The notes: generated from the sequence alone by a model not told the origin. Numbered from the stretch's first letter, positions 11,839 through 24,404 are shown. The stretch: 64,000 bases of DNA from Gloeophyllum trabeum ATCC 11539 (GCF_000344685.1 NW_006920420.1:471939-535938), one strand, 5' to 3'. Program-made: numbers and translations.

Positions 11839-14800
11839 ATGGCGGCGGCAGCACCCAGTACTTCTCAGAAGCCTTTGCCCGCTATTCCTCTTCGACGAAG
11901 CACACGACCGCTCACGACGCTGACTGTGAGCTCGGGCTCGCATCTCCGGAAGTTCTTGCACTATGCACTGAAAGAGGATGCTCACCTTCAGCAATATGAG
12001 GAGGCGGAGACAAGAAGGGAACTCTGGGTGAGTACCATCATGGGAGCGCTCGAAGATCTGGGAGAACGCATGGACCGAGGAGGATGGCTTGCGGGCATAA
12101 GGAGAGCTTGGAAGGCTAGACGGACACGCCAGGCTGCGCAGAAGAAGGAGAAAGAGAAGTCAGAAGCTGAGGAAAAGGAGTCGAAGGACGGAGATGACAA
12201 AGCCCAGGACAAGAACAGAAGTTCCCGCAAGCAGAGCAAGGGGACGGAGAAGGAACTCCCTGGGACACCCGAGCCATCCACCTCCTCGCATACGCAGGAC
12301 GGGCCCAGCGAGGATGAACGGCGGGGTCGCGCACTTAAGCAGCTGCAGGAGCTCGCGACGCAGCCTATCCTCCCTAGACCTAAGCCCTCCGGGAAGCATC
12401 TCCTCCTGACTCTTGTACCCTTCGGAGTACGTGCTGCCCTCCCTACGGAGGATATGGGGTTCGACCTGGTGCCCTCCAACATCGGATGCATATTCTCAGC
12501 GGACGTGTTTACCTTACCGTCAGCTGAAAGTGCAACAGACACGAATTCTGGACAAGTCCTTTATGGACTGGAAGAATGGGATGGTCTGTTTGCGTCCATA
12601 TTGCCTTTCACTAACGCTGATTATACTCACAGTCGAGGCATATAATCCTGGCGAAGACCAGCTGCGTTTAGTGGGAGGGACGTTCTCATTCAAAGGCGTG
12701 ACTTCGCCACAGGAATATGCCTCACTACGCCGCATCCTCCGCTTGGCTCTGTTCATATATATATCTGTGATACTCGAACAGCATGCACTCGCCGATTCTT
12801 ATATCCGACTACAATTCCCCAAGCCTCATCTTACTTCCCCTACCATCCCGGCACCCGCGACAGGAGGAACGCAAGTTACTCGCCAGCCTACCCTTCCCAG
12901 TGTCCCTAAACGCGGGCATAGGTATCGTGAATCCCTACCGAACACCGCTTCAGGTATTTGGTCATTCGTTTCCAAGAAGACCGAGAACCTGCTGTCTCGA
13001 GCTAGTAGCGTCAGACCCCATCTGAATCTTGTCCGCCATGGGTCTTTAGATCTCCCGACAACTGCGTCTGAGGGAGAGCAGCTTCCACCAACGTCTCTCG
13101 ACGCTCATCCGGTGACCCGTCTCCGGAAGTTCTCGTTCTTCGGGGAGGACAGGGCCTCTGCGCCTCCTAAATTGCAGGAGCCCCACCGCGAGAGTTTATT
13201 TACTACGACCCTGGAACAGCTGAAACTCGTTCGTGAACTGCTGACAACATCTCCCGGTATTCCACTTCCACCACCTCATCTCCTCGTGATTCTGGCGGAG
13301 AAGGAAAAACAGGACCGCGGCAGGCGACTAACAGGCGAGGAAAGGGCGGGTCTGAACAGCCTTTTGCTTTGGGAAGGGAAGGATCCTAATGGCAAGGGTC
13401 CCAAGGTACTCAGCGGGCTTAGCTTGTTCGTACGACATCAGGACTTCTCGACGTTATACTCCGAGCACGTGCCATCTATTGTCCCTCTCCCGGACAGTCG
13501 TGCATCCTCCAGCTCCTCTCAACTGTCGCCTCCGCCGTCCGCGTCGTCCCGTAAGTCTTCACCTTCGTCCGGGCTCCCGCCACCACCACATTTTTCCCAG
13601 TGCAGTGGAAGGCATTGGATGATGTATGTGTACAACAACTGGGACTCTGCATCAATGGGGGATAGGAGGCTTGGTGAGACTATTGAAGAGTTGGTCTCGT
13701 CCGCCGATGAGATGTGCCTGAAACCTGGCTGCATATTCAAGAAAGGTGACCATGAAAGGCGATGGATACATAACGGGACACGGGTTAGAGTCAAGGTAGA
13801 CGCTGATGACTCCGATCCGGACCGCAAGGATCCACCCGAGGAAGATGTCGGCATGTGGCTGAGCTGTGCTTTGTGCGGCAGGAGGACTGGGAAGGTCCGG
13901 ATGAGCGATGGAACATAGTAAGTTCGTGTTATTCACCTTCGGAAGTGTGCTCGGAATCCTAATCTTCTCTCGATGCTTGGACATAGCCTCCTGTCATTCG
14001 CCAAATTCCTAGAACTTCTGGTATATAGTCCCCTGATCTGCTCACCCTCTCCTCAAATTTGCGAGCACACGACATCGCCGACTATATCAGAGAGTCTCCC
14101 GGAGTCCCGGCTGAACATTGTCAGACACTTCTCGTACAGGTCTCATGTTGTCTCATTCTCGTTATCTCTCATTGAGGAGATATACGAGGTTAGACTGCCC
14201 CGGCTTCAGATTATAAAGGGCCATGGTGAAAAGGATGATCGACGATCCATCGAGCCGACGCGGCAAGGCAGTCTTGACGAGGAAAAGAAGACATTAAGGA
14301 AGGAGATCAAAGGATGGTGGCAGGATGTGTCCGATCACATGGATAAACTGGTGAGTAGGAGTCGCAGGTGAACGTAAGGTCCTAACCATCAATTATGTCT
14401 GGAATAGGAAGAGGCTTTCAGTGAAGGTGACAATACACTCTCACATAAGAGTCTGCCCAGGCTTCCGTCAGTAGACGATGCTTATGACAACGACTCGCTG
14501 GACTCGACGCCGAAAGCTAAGCAACTACCACTGCCGGCGCTGCCTTCCAGTTACTCCCATTCTTCACCTATTCGCAATTCCGATGGCTCCGCGAGCGATA
14601 CCAACCTCGCAGTACCTCGACCACCCTTCCTTCGCTCTAAGACGTCAATCTCTGCCATACGTCAAGCACACCATGCTCAGCAAGAGAGCGATGCAGATTG
14701 CGTACAGAAGCTTTCTAATCTTCGCCATACATTCCAAGAAGCGGAACAGTCCCTGTATGCCGAGCTGTTGCAGACCCCTACATCGTCATTAAATGATGTT

Positions 14801-17213
14801 CGGAGATCATTCCATTCAGCTGCTCGTGGTGCTGCACGTAGGTTAGCAGCTTGGGAAAGGAAGTACCAGGTGAGCACCGTCGAGGGTGAGCCCGCCGCGG
14901 AGAAGTTGTCTACCAACGAACCCGAGTGGTGGGCAACGGATTGTCATGCTGTTCCGGGCGGTAAGGTTATTGTCCGCGAGAACGACTGGGGTAGTATCAT
15001 AGCATTCACTCTGAGGTAAGCTGTTCACGTTTAAGCAATCGGCACTTGCCTGAAGCTGGTTTAGCTCTATCGATTACAAACGAGAATTAGCCAACCTATC
15101 TGTTAGCAAGTCGCCCTCTGGATCCCATGACTCACCACAACCTACCCCTCAATCTCATGCTTCTTCATCTGGCTCTTCATTCTTCTCGTCGAGCGGTTAC
15201 GGGTTCTTTAAGTCGTCCTCGAATCTCCAACCTGATCCGGATGATGAAGGTGCAGTCTGGCACGAACCTGAATCACATACGGCCACCATCACTCGCAAAG
15301 AACATCCTCGAGATCCAGCGGGGATATTGGCGTTGCCGTCTGTGCTTCGACATAAGCCTGCGGATGTTGCAACTTTGTCTCCGTCACGGTTGACCAACCT
15401 CGTCATCCAGGCGCGGTCCGCTAGCAGTAGCGAACGGACCCCGCCTTCTGCCTACGCTAGACCTGATGTCCAGCTGAACACGCAAGCGGTTGACGGGGAA
15501 GTGAGTGGTCTGCCTGAGGCTGCTCAAGTGGTGGGTAAGATATTGCACGACGCCGATACTGCAGCTGCGGAATCCCCGACTCGTTCACTATCGGACAGCG
15601 TAAATTCCAAATCATCAAGCTTCGTTCAGACCCATATTCGCAGAGCCGAGGCAGCGTCCTTGGAATCCAACGGTAGCGATTCCACCGTTGGTCCGGAAGA
15701 TCACAGCGGACGGGAACATGCTCTTGTTCCTCCGCCTCCGCCTCCTAAGGATACCCCAGACGCTAAGACAACTTCTCGGATTTCGTCTCCTTCTGCCGAC
15801 TCCGGGAATGCACCTGCAACTGCTACATCCCCAAAGCCCGGATCAAGTTCCTTCCTTACCTCAACGCTGACGTCGGGTCTCGCGAGTGCTATGCGACTTG
15901 TCCTAAATTCTTCCGACACGATCAAGCCGTCGCAATCTGCAGCTTCGCAGAAGACACACCATGCGTTGCTCCATATTGACTCGCTACCGATTGATGAGCG
16001 TCCGCATATCAAGTACGACTGGACGATCGGCAGCCGTCTGAAGTTCAGTTGTACGGTATACTATGCGAGGCAATTCGACGGCCTGCGTAAGCGGTGCGGA
16101 GTCGAGGACATCTTCCTCAAGAGCCTGGAGCGGAGCGCCAATTGGGCGGCGGAAGGTGGGAAGAGTAAATCGAATTTTTGGAAGACGAAGGACGACAGGT
16201 TCATCATCAAGACGCTTGTCAACGCGTGGAATGTCGCAGATTTGTACGTGCATGTATAAGCTTTGCTGACCGATGATTTACACTTTATCTCCCGTTAGGC
16301 AAGTTCTTATAGAACTGGCCCCGTCCTACTTCCGATACATGGACTCGACTGCGACGAAACCTACGGCTTTGGCTAAGCTGTTGGGCTTCTACACTGTAGA
16401 GGTTCGGAACCTTGAGAACGGGACTACGCAGGCAAAGGCGGATCTCCTGGTTATGGAGAATCTCTTCTATGATCAGGACATCTCCAAGACATTTGATCTG
16501 AAAGGGATACATGGGAGAAAGGTCAAACCGAGCAGCAATAGCTCAGGCTCTCATTCGTCCAAGACCCTGTTCGACGGGGAATGGATTGAAGGTGAGTGCA
16601 ATTGCAAGTTTCATGGATAAGTTGGCTTATCATCTCTCCGACAGGACAACAGCGGGCCCTGATTCTCCTGCGTCCATATTCCAAGGTCATCCTACAGGAA
16701 GCTATCAGGAACGACTCAGATTTCCTGTCGAAGAGTAGTATTATGGATTACTCGTGGGTGCTATCAGAATCCTGTCGCTCCCCCAAATTCTGACTTCAAG
16801 CTGCCCCCAGGCTTCTGCTTGGTTTGGATGAGGGCCGGAAGCAGATCGTATGTGGCCTTGTAGACATGATCGGTACATACCGTGGGCAGTCGCTTGCTAT
16901 TGCTGTTATTGACACTTTTAACAGGCAGCTATACTTTCGCAAAGACACTCGAGTACAAGGTCAAGCAAGGTTTGAATCCATCAGGAAAGGAAGTTACTGT
17001 CATGCCTCCCAACGAGTATCAGGAGAGGTTCGTGAACGCTATGGATAGCTACTTCTTGGCATGTCCAGGTATGTGCAGGATCCTCGCCGGATCCTCGGCC
17101 GCTTATGGCAGCCTTTGACCCTCTATGTGAATATAGATAAGTGGTCCCGACCGTGGGATGAAGCTAAGACGAAGCTGCCGACGGATGTGGGGGACTTGCG
17201 ATGCCCTTTGTAA
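11839..17213 (+). CDS. FAB1: 1-phosphatidylinositol-3-phosphate 5-kinase FAB1/PIKfyve-like, lacking a FYVE finger
   Basis: Makes PtdIns(3,5)P2 on endosome/vacuole membranes. Ten exons (11839-12583, 12633-13917, 13987-14350, 14408-15015, 15065-16243, 16299-16591, 16645-16753, 16811-16872, 16925-17068, 17137-17213) close in frame to 1621 aa. A degenerate CCT/chaperonin-like region lies around GGTFSFKGVTS...LRRILRLALF (about residues 260-300). The Cys-rich FAB1 domain includes RRLGETIEELV, RWIHNGTRVRVKV, LSCALCGRRTG and LLSFAKFLELLVYS (about 550-700). The C-terminal PIP kinase domain carries DWTIGSRLKF, TFDLKGIHGRK, MDYSLLLG and the activation loop after GSYTFAKTLEYK, and ends at DKWSRPWDEAKTKLP. 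The catalytic elements look intact. Typical fungal FAB1 is about 2000 aa or more and begins with FYVE, which is absent here, so membrane recruitment must differ or a second FAB1 may exist. Confidence 0.9.
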
Positions 17214-19555
17214 GGTGGAGACTATGGAATCTCTCTTGCATGCCAATCAACTGCCTATACCTCACCGTTATGCTTATGGTTGAACACTGCGCATTCTCAA
17301 TTGTAACTATAGACTCGCATGTAACGACAGCATATATGTAGTGTAAAGCATCGAATCGAACGCACGTCCAGTGGCAGTGCGATCTGCCGTGGTTACGGCA
17401 TCTACCGACACCTTTCTTCTGCCTTAGAATAATATCTGTGGCTTCATCATGTTCCGCAATGTTGCGTACTCAACCTAGTTCGCATCGCCTTTAAGGATCC
17501 CTCTTGCCTTCTCCGGTAAGCTCTGGCGTATTGCTCTGCTCAGACCTTGTCGTAAATGAATGCACGACACTGCGTCAGAATCCGGGCATCAAAGATGCAG
17601 AGGCGTTTTGCCAGGTCACCTCAATCAAGGGACACGCAGCTTCATTTGAATGAATTCCAGAGTTGCTATCAGACTGAAGATTTAATGAAGACTTGGTACA
17701 CGCAACCGAGCGGACGGTTAAGCGAAGTGTTTTTTAGACTTCTCCGAATGATGATACGCGCCGTATCAGCGGGCTTACGGTGAGGATACCGCCAATGTAT
17801 ATTGCTGCGAAGACGGTTTCGAGATTGTACGTGACGCGACAAATACAAAGAGCAGCCACCCTCGTCATGCTTCTACGGTATTGGAGCACTGCCTGGAATA
17901 TTGCGGGACTACTGACCGCCCATGGGGTATACCGTGACGAACCTGTACGTGGCTGGATTTCCTGTTACTTTTATGCCACACCCTACATGTGCTTGGGCGT
18001 TTATTTTCCCGGCATCTGGCTATTCAGCGGAATGTATCTGCTTGGTGGAACGCTTTGCTTTCACATCTTATCGCTAACGCCACGTTACTTGTTTACCTGT
18101 GAAGAAGGCTTCTTGAGCTCGGCGGGATACAGTTGAATGCGCGTCCAATGACACTGTGCTTCTCTTCCCTATCTCTCTGGGCGTCCTAGGCCCTTGGTCA
18201 CACCGTCCCATTGGTGGTCTATATTTTGCGCTGGTGACCACACCCAAGCCTCTGAGAACGCGAGGCTATTCTCCCAATGACCTTTGTTACTCAGCTTTAT
18301 CTTTGGGACGCGCCCGTCTCATGATCTATCCAGAGTTACTTTCGGGGTTATGGTATGTGCCTCGAATTGTCTGCTGTATGTTCTTTGAGCTAGCTCGAAC
18401 TCCGAGGCGAAGGACGGACTTCCGCTAACCCACCTTCGTTAGCCAAGCGGGCCTTCTTCTTGTGAGGAAAGTGCCCAACGTGGTAGCCATACGCGTCTCA
18501 GAATCACTCGGACTATGTCCGCCATTGTGGGCCTGCGACTGGGTTTGTAAGTTCTGCAGGCTACGTCCACGCTGTCTTCAACGACTTCGGCTGGAGTACG
18601 CAACTGTAGCCGAGCGAGTGTAGTCGCTGACCGTCATGTGAGTGCCAGTGCATTCTCTTCCGCATTCCTTCCTCTCAGGCAAAGCTGGAGACGTAGGGCA
18701 ATGTGACCCGGGCTACGCTGACCTCCCTTCGCATCCCTGATCGGCCCTTATGACCAGCGCAACGGCATTGTTCTATGATCTCTCGGCTTCGCGATAGCGA
18801 ATAAGGCTCTAGGCTGAGGCTTCCTCCTTTACCGTATGCAGCGCGCACGGGACGAGGAATCGGACGGCACTCGCAGAAATAGACGTTGACTTGATCGTGT
18901 TTATGCACAGCATTACCCCGCAGTACTCAAATACCCCGCATTCTTAGCCTCGGCAAAGGCCGAAGCATCCTGCAGCCAATGACATCGCTCAAAGCGCTGT
19001 AAGATTAGGTCCTACGTGCGTCTTGTGGACAACCTCCTGCCTCTATACAATCAGCGAAAGCACCGGTGTGATTACGTTCAGGATGATGAAGATTACCGTC
19101 ACTCCATTATGGATTGGTGCTCTGAAGGCTACGTGGGACGGTAACTGCGCTGCTTTACGATCATCTTGTCTTCACGAGATGATCGCGAAGTTACAGCTCC
19201 TTGGGTTGCGTTCCCTAGTCTTTTGGGAAATGGAGCTAAGAGCCGACATGCCCTCCATAAACGTGACCGATTTGCTTTTGGTGGGATCCTCTCTCTCCCC
19301 CAGCTGGGCTCTCATATGACCTGTTTCATTCTTGCGATTACACATAGCGCCAGTCACTTGGACTCGAATAGATCAACTTCTGCGGTCCGAACTGTTGCGC
19401 GAACAGCCCTGATCTCTTCACACCTGTAAAGACATTCTCCCGCTGACCGTCCCATCGAATATAAAAAGCCTTTATGAATTGAGCGGGGGGTTCCTCATCT
19501 GGAGTCTCATCTCCTAGAACCCCTTCATTCATCAATCCCCTGACAGTCGACCAAC
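17214..19555. other. Gene-poor interval upstream of alcohol oxidase, 2.3 kb
   Basis: No recognisable gene was found. ORFs of 90-118 codons at 17780-18136 and 18156-18428 have hydrophobic stretches but no family resemblance, and stop codons break any longer frame. They could be remnants of a decayed membrane-protein gene. The final 500 bp would be the alcohol oxidase promoter. Confidence 0.45.
19460..19468 (+). promoter_or_regulatory. TATA box of the alcohol oxidase gene
   Basis: The sequence TATAAAAAG lies about 95 bp upstream of the ATG at 19556. A clear TATA box suits a strongly inducible gene, as fungal alcohol oxidases usually are. Confidence 0.6.
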
Positions 19556-22500
19556 ATGGTTCATCCCGAGGAAGTCGACGTTATTGTCTGCGGGTACGCT
19601 CAGCTCCTACATCTGCCGTTTGTCTTCCATCATTGACGTTTTGCCATATAGTGGTGGTCCAGCAGGTATGAGGCATTCCGTTGTCTCACTTGTATTCCCG
19701 CCAATGTGCTTTGCGCATAGGATGCGTCGTAGCTGGCCGCTTGGCGTACGCCGACCCCAACCTCAAGGTTATGCTCATTGAGGGTAAGCAACGTTTACTA
19801 TGCCTGACTGTCTGAGCTGACCGCATGCCGAAGGCGGTGCCAACAACCGGGATGACCCATGGGTCTACAGGCCTGGTATCTATGTCCGTAATATGCAGCG
19901 TGATGGCGTGTGAGTTGAAATCATGTCCTGTTGTATCGCGAGGCATTGACAACGTTCCAGCAACGACAAGGCGACATTCTACACCGACACAATGAAGAGC
20001 TCCCATCTTCGCGGCAGACAAGCCATCGTTCCGTACGTCTAGTCTACCCACCCTTCCCGATCCTTTATCGAGCGCTTGCGTTTCAGCTGTGCCAACATCC
20101 TTGGGGGTGGTAGCAGGTAAGCAGGATACAGATTATACGCCTATACAGATACTCATTCTCCCGGTAGTATCAACTTCCAGGTATGCAGTTGTCAATAGTG
20201 TGGATTGGAGTCGACTAACAGCATGAACCCTTTAGATGTACACTAGGGTAAGTGAAACTTCAGTTCAGAAGCGAAGATGAGACTGATCCTCCATCAGGCG
20301 TCTGCCTCAGATTGGGGTAAGAGAGTAGATGGTTATTTCAATTCCTGGCTGATCGTCATTGTTGATGTAGACGATTTCAAGACCGAGGGCTGGACTTGCC
20401 AAGGTGGGTTTGGCTTCTATGGCTACATGCTCTTTTCATTAATGTTCCCTCTTCTTTAGATCTGCTGCCGTTGATGAAGCGTCTCGAGAACTACCAGAAG
20501 CCCGTGAACAACGACACGTGAGGTAGCCTATTCTCGTCGACTACCCTTTCATTGACGCGACTCCATAGCCACGGATACGATGGACCTATAGCCATTTCCA
20601 ACGGCGGGCAGATCACTCGTAAGTGCACCTCTGTCTACGTTTGTGTATGCAATTGTCCTAACAATTCCTCTTAGCTCTGGCTCAAGATTTCCTGCGTGCC
20701 GCCCATTCCATCGGTGTGCCGTATAGCGGTAAGTAGGTGTTATCTGGACGGAGGACGAGGCTGACTGAGAACGACCTTCCATCAGATGACATTCAGGGTG
20801 AGCTGGCCGCTTCTGCTACGTTACATTCCGCCTCATGGTCCCGCAGATCTGACCACCGCTCATGGCGCCGAGATCTGGGCCAAGTACATCAACCGGCACA
20901 CGGGCAGGCGCAGCGACGCCGCGACGGCGTACGTGCACAGCGTCATGGACGTCCAGACGAACCTGTACCTGCGCACGAACGCACGTGTGTCGCGCGTCAT
21001 CTTCGAGGGCAACAAAGCTGTTGGCGTTGCGTACGTGCCGTCCCGCAACCGCGCCCACGGCGGCGCTGTCCTGGAGACGATCGTGAAGGCGCGCAAGTGC
21101 GTCGTACTGAGCTCGGGGACGCTCGGCACCCCGCAGATTCTGGAGAGGTCTGGTGTCGGTAACGGCGAGCTGCTGAAGAAGCTCGATATCAAGGTCGTCA
21201 GCGATCTCCCGGGTGTTGGGTGAGTACAAGTGAATCATTTGAGCCGTGCATGAGCTGATGCCCGGCGCATATAGTGAGCAGTACCAGGACCACTACACAA
21301 CCTTGTCGAGTGAGCAGCGAGATCATGCGTGGTGTACTCATCGTGCTGACGGCTCTGCAGTCTACCGTGTTTCCAACGATTCCATCACCACGGACGACTT
21401 CCTGCGGGGCGTCAAGGAGGTGCAGCGCGAGCTCTTCCAGGAGTGGGAGACGAGCCCCGAGAAGGCTCGGCTGTCGTCCAACGTCATCGACGCCGGCTGG
21501 AAGGTGAGCATTCCTCGCTGTCCGTTTCTTACCTGCGACCAACATGCACCACAAAGCTCCGCCCGACGGAAGAGGAGCTGAAGGAGATGGGCCCCGAGTT
21601 CAACGAGCTGTGGGACCGGTACTTCAAGGACAAGCCCGACAAGCCGGTGATGTTCGGCTCGATCGTCGCGGGCGCGTACGCGGACCACACGCTGCTCCCG
21701 CCGGGCAAGTACATGACGATGTTCCAGTACCTCGAGTACCCCGCGTCGCGCGGCAAGATCCACATCCAGTCGACCAACCCGTACAAGGAGCCCTTCTTCG
21801 ACTCGGGCTTTATGAACAACAAGGCGGACTTTGCGCCGATCCGGTGGAGCTACAAGAAGACGAGGGAGGTGGCGCGGCGGATGGACGCGTTCCGCGGCGA
21901 GCTGACCTCGCACCACCCGCACTTCCACCCGGCGAGCGCGGCGGCGACGCGGGATATCGATATCAAGACGGCGAAGGAGATCTACCCGGACGGGTTGACG
22001 GTCGGGATACACATGGGGACGTGGCACCGCCCGAGCGAGCCGTTCGACGCGAGCAAGGTGCACGAGGACATCAAGTACACGGAGGAGGACGACAAGGCGA
22101 TCGACGACTGGGTCGCGGACCACGTCGAGACGACGTGGCACAGCCTCGGGACGTGCGGTGCGTGCCTCGTTCCTCCGTCCCCCGAGAAAGATAGCTGAAC
22201 GGCAGACTTGCAGCGATGAAGCCGCGCGAGCAGGGCGGCGTGGTGGACAAGCGGCTGAACGTGTACGGCACGGAGCACCTCAAGTGCGTCGACCTGTCGA
22301 TCTGCCCGGACAACCTCGGCACGAACACGTACTCGTCGGCGCTGCTCGTCGGCGAGAAGGGCGCGGACCTGCTGTGCGAGGAGCTCGGTGCGTCGCGTGT
22401 TTCCTTCTGCTCCCTCTTCCTCTCGTTTCCTCTCGTCTTTTTGTCTTTCTCAGTTATCGTTTCTCTTTCTCCATTATCGTTTTTTCTCTTTCTCAGTTAT

Positions 22501-22671
22501 CATTTTCCCTCTCTCCGTTATCGTTCTTTCCCCCCTTCTTTCCTTCAATGGCGGGAGTAGAGCTGACGCGCGTGCCCGCCCACAGGCCTCAAAGTGCGCG
22601 TGCCCCACGCGCCCGTCCCGCACGCGCCCGTGCCGACCGGGCGCCCGGCGACGCAGCAGCCCAAGCACTAA
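19556..22671 (+). CDS. AOX: Alcohol (methanol) oxidase, GMC oxidoreductase
   Basis: FAD flavoenzyme oxidising short-chain alcohols to aldehydes with release of H2O2; in wood-decay basidiomycetes it is a proposed peroxide source. The N-terminus MVHPEEVDVIVCGGGPAG gives the dinucleotide-binding GxGxxG. ANILGGGSSINF, DFKTEGWTC, SSGTLGTPQILERSGVG (GMC signature 2), the catalytic-His segment WHSLGTCAM, and GTNTYSSALLVGEKGADLL with the second catalytic-site residue (Asn) all appear. Early exons are 19556-19593, 19652-19665, 19721-19793, 19834-19909, 19961-20032, 20087-20116, 20168-20180, 20236-20247, 20297-20316, 20371-20403, 20460-20517, 20569-20618, 20675-20728, 20786-20797 and 20847-21219; later exons are longer. 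About 650 aa. The C-terminus is a Pro-rich VPHAPVPHAPVPTGRP stretch ending QQPKH, with no peroxisomal SKL-type tripeptide, as reported for Gloeophyllum methanol oxidase. No reading-frame damage was seen. Confidence 0.93.
22387..22585 (+). repeat. Long pyrimidine-rich last intron of the alcohol oxidase with a repeated TTATCGTTTCT-like unit
   Basis: This intron of about 200 bp is several times longer than the others. It is built of diverged repeats of TTATCRTTTYYYCTYTC about 30 bp apart. Its acceptor precedes the last coding exon (GLKVRVPH). Confidence 0.6.
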
Positions 22672-22721
22672 GCTGGGATGTGGGGGGGGGGGGGGGATTC
22701 CACTCCCCGGCGTGCGGCGTT

Positions 22722-22752
<31 letters not shown>

Positions 22753-23112
22753 CGTGGGGGGCTGGAGGATGGAAAAGCGAGCGTGTGTACGAATACGAAG
22801 AGGGGGTGTTGCTTTCTCTTTCTCTGTGTATGTTTTCGCATCGTTCGTTCAAGGTGTCGTATGTTGTATGCACGTCGGAGCTGCCTGTTCGTTTTAAATG
22901 CAGGGGTTGTGTACGAGTTTTCTTTGCGTGGGGCGGTGTGGACCTGGACCATGATGCATGATGGACGACGTGCGCGGGGGCATGTGCGTTGGATAGAATT
23001 TCGAGCAAGTGAGGTGGTGATGGTACTACATTTTCCCAGATTTCTCTTCCGCCCTCTCTTTTCGCCGCCGTCGACCCCGCTCTTCACCTCGTCTGTCTAG
23101 ACTGGTAGCGCG
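22672..23112. other. Convergent 3' intergenic region, AOX and cyclophilin H
   Basis: The 441 bp between convergent genes contain a 15-G homopolymer (22682-22696) just after the AOX stop and a GTGTCTG heptamer repeated about four times (about 22726-22751). No gene was seen. Confidence 0.6.
22682..22696 (+). repeat. Poly-G tract (15 nt)
   Basis: An uninterrupted run of G lies in the AOX 3' UTR. It could form a G-quadruplex in the mRNA, and its length is prone to sequencing error. Confidence 0.8.
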
Positions 23113-24404
23113 TTACATCTCCCCGCATTCTGACATCGAAGGAGCGTGAGCGCGTTATTCCTGCAGGGAGCCCGAGAAGCAGAATGAGACCGCGAGAGCA
23201 CGGGACGCAGCGTAGTCCAGCCCGTCCCTTCGGCGCACATCCAAGCCGGCCACCCAACAACCCGACACCACCATCCAGCCGTCCAGCCGTCCACCCGTCC
23301 ATGATGCACGCAACCATTCACCCAACCACCGTCCCCCTCCCTTCACCTAAACAACCACAACCACAACCACAACCACAACCACAACCACAACCACTTGAAC
23401 ACTTGAACACTTGAACACTCACCGACGATCTTGACGGCCAACTTGGGCCTGTTGTTCGGGCCGGTGGGGACGGCCTCGATCTTGCGCAGGGTGAGCATGC
23501 CGTCGAGCACGCGCCCGAAGACGACGTGCTTGCCGTCGAGGAAGGGGCATTTGGCGGTGGTGATGAAGAACTGTTTGGCAGGGGCGGGGCGGGGGGTTAG
23601 GTGGGGTGATGTGGTTGGAGAGATAAGGAGGGGGAGAGGGGAAGGGGAGAGGGGGAAGAGGGGGAAGGGAGGAAGCGGGAAGGGAGGAAGCGGGAACCTC
23701 ACCTGGCACCCGTTCGTATTCGGCCCCGAGTTCGCCTACAGTCGCGGTCGCGGTCGCCGTCAGCACCCACCCGGGAAGCGGGAGAAACGCGTACCATGGA
23801 GAGCAGCCCCGGGCCGCTGTGTTTCTCGATAAAGTTCTCGTCCTGCATATGGGGCGGGGCGGGGGTGAGCGCGCGCGGGGGGGCAGAGGGGGGAGGGGCG
23901 GACGCACGGGGAACTTGTCGCCGTAGATCGAGAAGGAGCCGGTGCCGTCGCCCTTGATAAAGTCGCCGCCTAGCGCAGGGGAGCGGGGGTGGGATGGAGG
24001 GAAGAGGGGAGGACGGCTTGAGTCGTTCGGTCAGGGCGCACGGCGCGCGCGCGCGGGGGCGTACCTTGCACCATGAAATTCGGCACGCTTCGTGACACCT
24101 TCCTTTAGCACTCCTCCTCGCCACACACATGGACACGAACGCACACTCTGTGGAATACCGCGCCCTTGTATCCCTGCGGGCGCGCGTTGATCCTGCGTAT
24201 ATGACTACAAGGTCTGGATATCGGAGAGAGCGGTGCGGACCTGTACTCGCCGGTGCAGAGCTGGCGGAAGTTCTCTGCGGTCTTGGGGACGATGTCGCTG
24301 AAGAGCTCCATCTTGAGCCGGCCCGCGGGGGTCTCGCCGATGTTGATGTCCATGAACACGACCGGGCGTTGGGTCTGCGTCTGCGGCTGCGCTTGCGAGG
24401 ACAT
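23113..24404 (-). CDS. CYPH: Peptidyl-prolyl isomerase H (U4/U6 snRNP cyclophilin)
   Basis: Cyclophilin-type prolyl isomerase that binds PRP4 in the U4/U6.U5 tri-snRNP. Eight exons (24241-24404, 24145-24192, 24065-24087, 23908-23969, 23795-23842, 23703-23735, 23423-23570, 23113-23129) give 180 aa in frame. Core motifs: [54 protein letters not shown] and [11 protein letters not shown]; the catalytic FHR arginine is present. It is assigned to the H class rather than cyclophilin A by [11 protein letters not shown] and the C-terminus ECGEM, which match human PPIH. The last five codons sit on a 17-nt exon behind a 293-bp intron with two tandem repeats. Intron 1 has a weak donor (GTCCGC). The N-terminus carries a short Gln/Thr extension. 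It shares a 104-bp divergent promoter with DIM1. Confidence 0.95.
23130..23422 (-). repeat. Tandem repeats inside the last cyclophilin H intron
   Basis: The intron contains about seven units of ACAACC (23351-23392) followed by three units of ACTTGAAC (about 23393-23417), directly downstream of the donor GTGAGT on the minus strand. All other introns of this gene are shorter. Confidence 0.8.

Noticed and set aside
17780..18428. Two consecutive hydrophobic ORFs as a membrane-protein gene
   Set aside because: No homology, no splice sites joining them plausibly, and frames break repeatedly.
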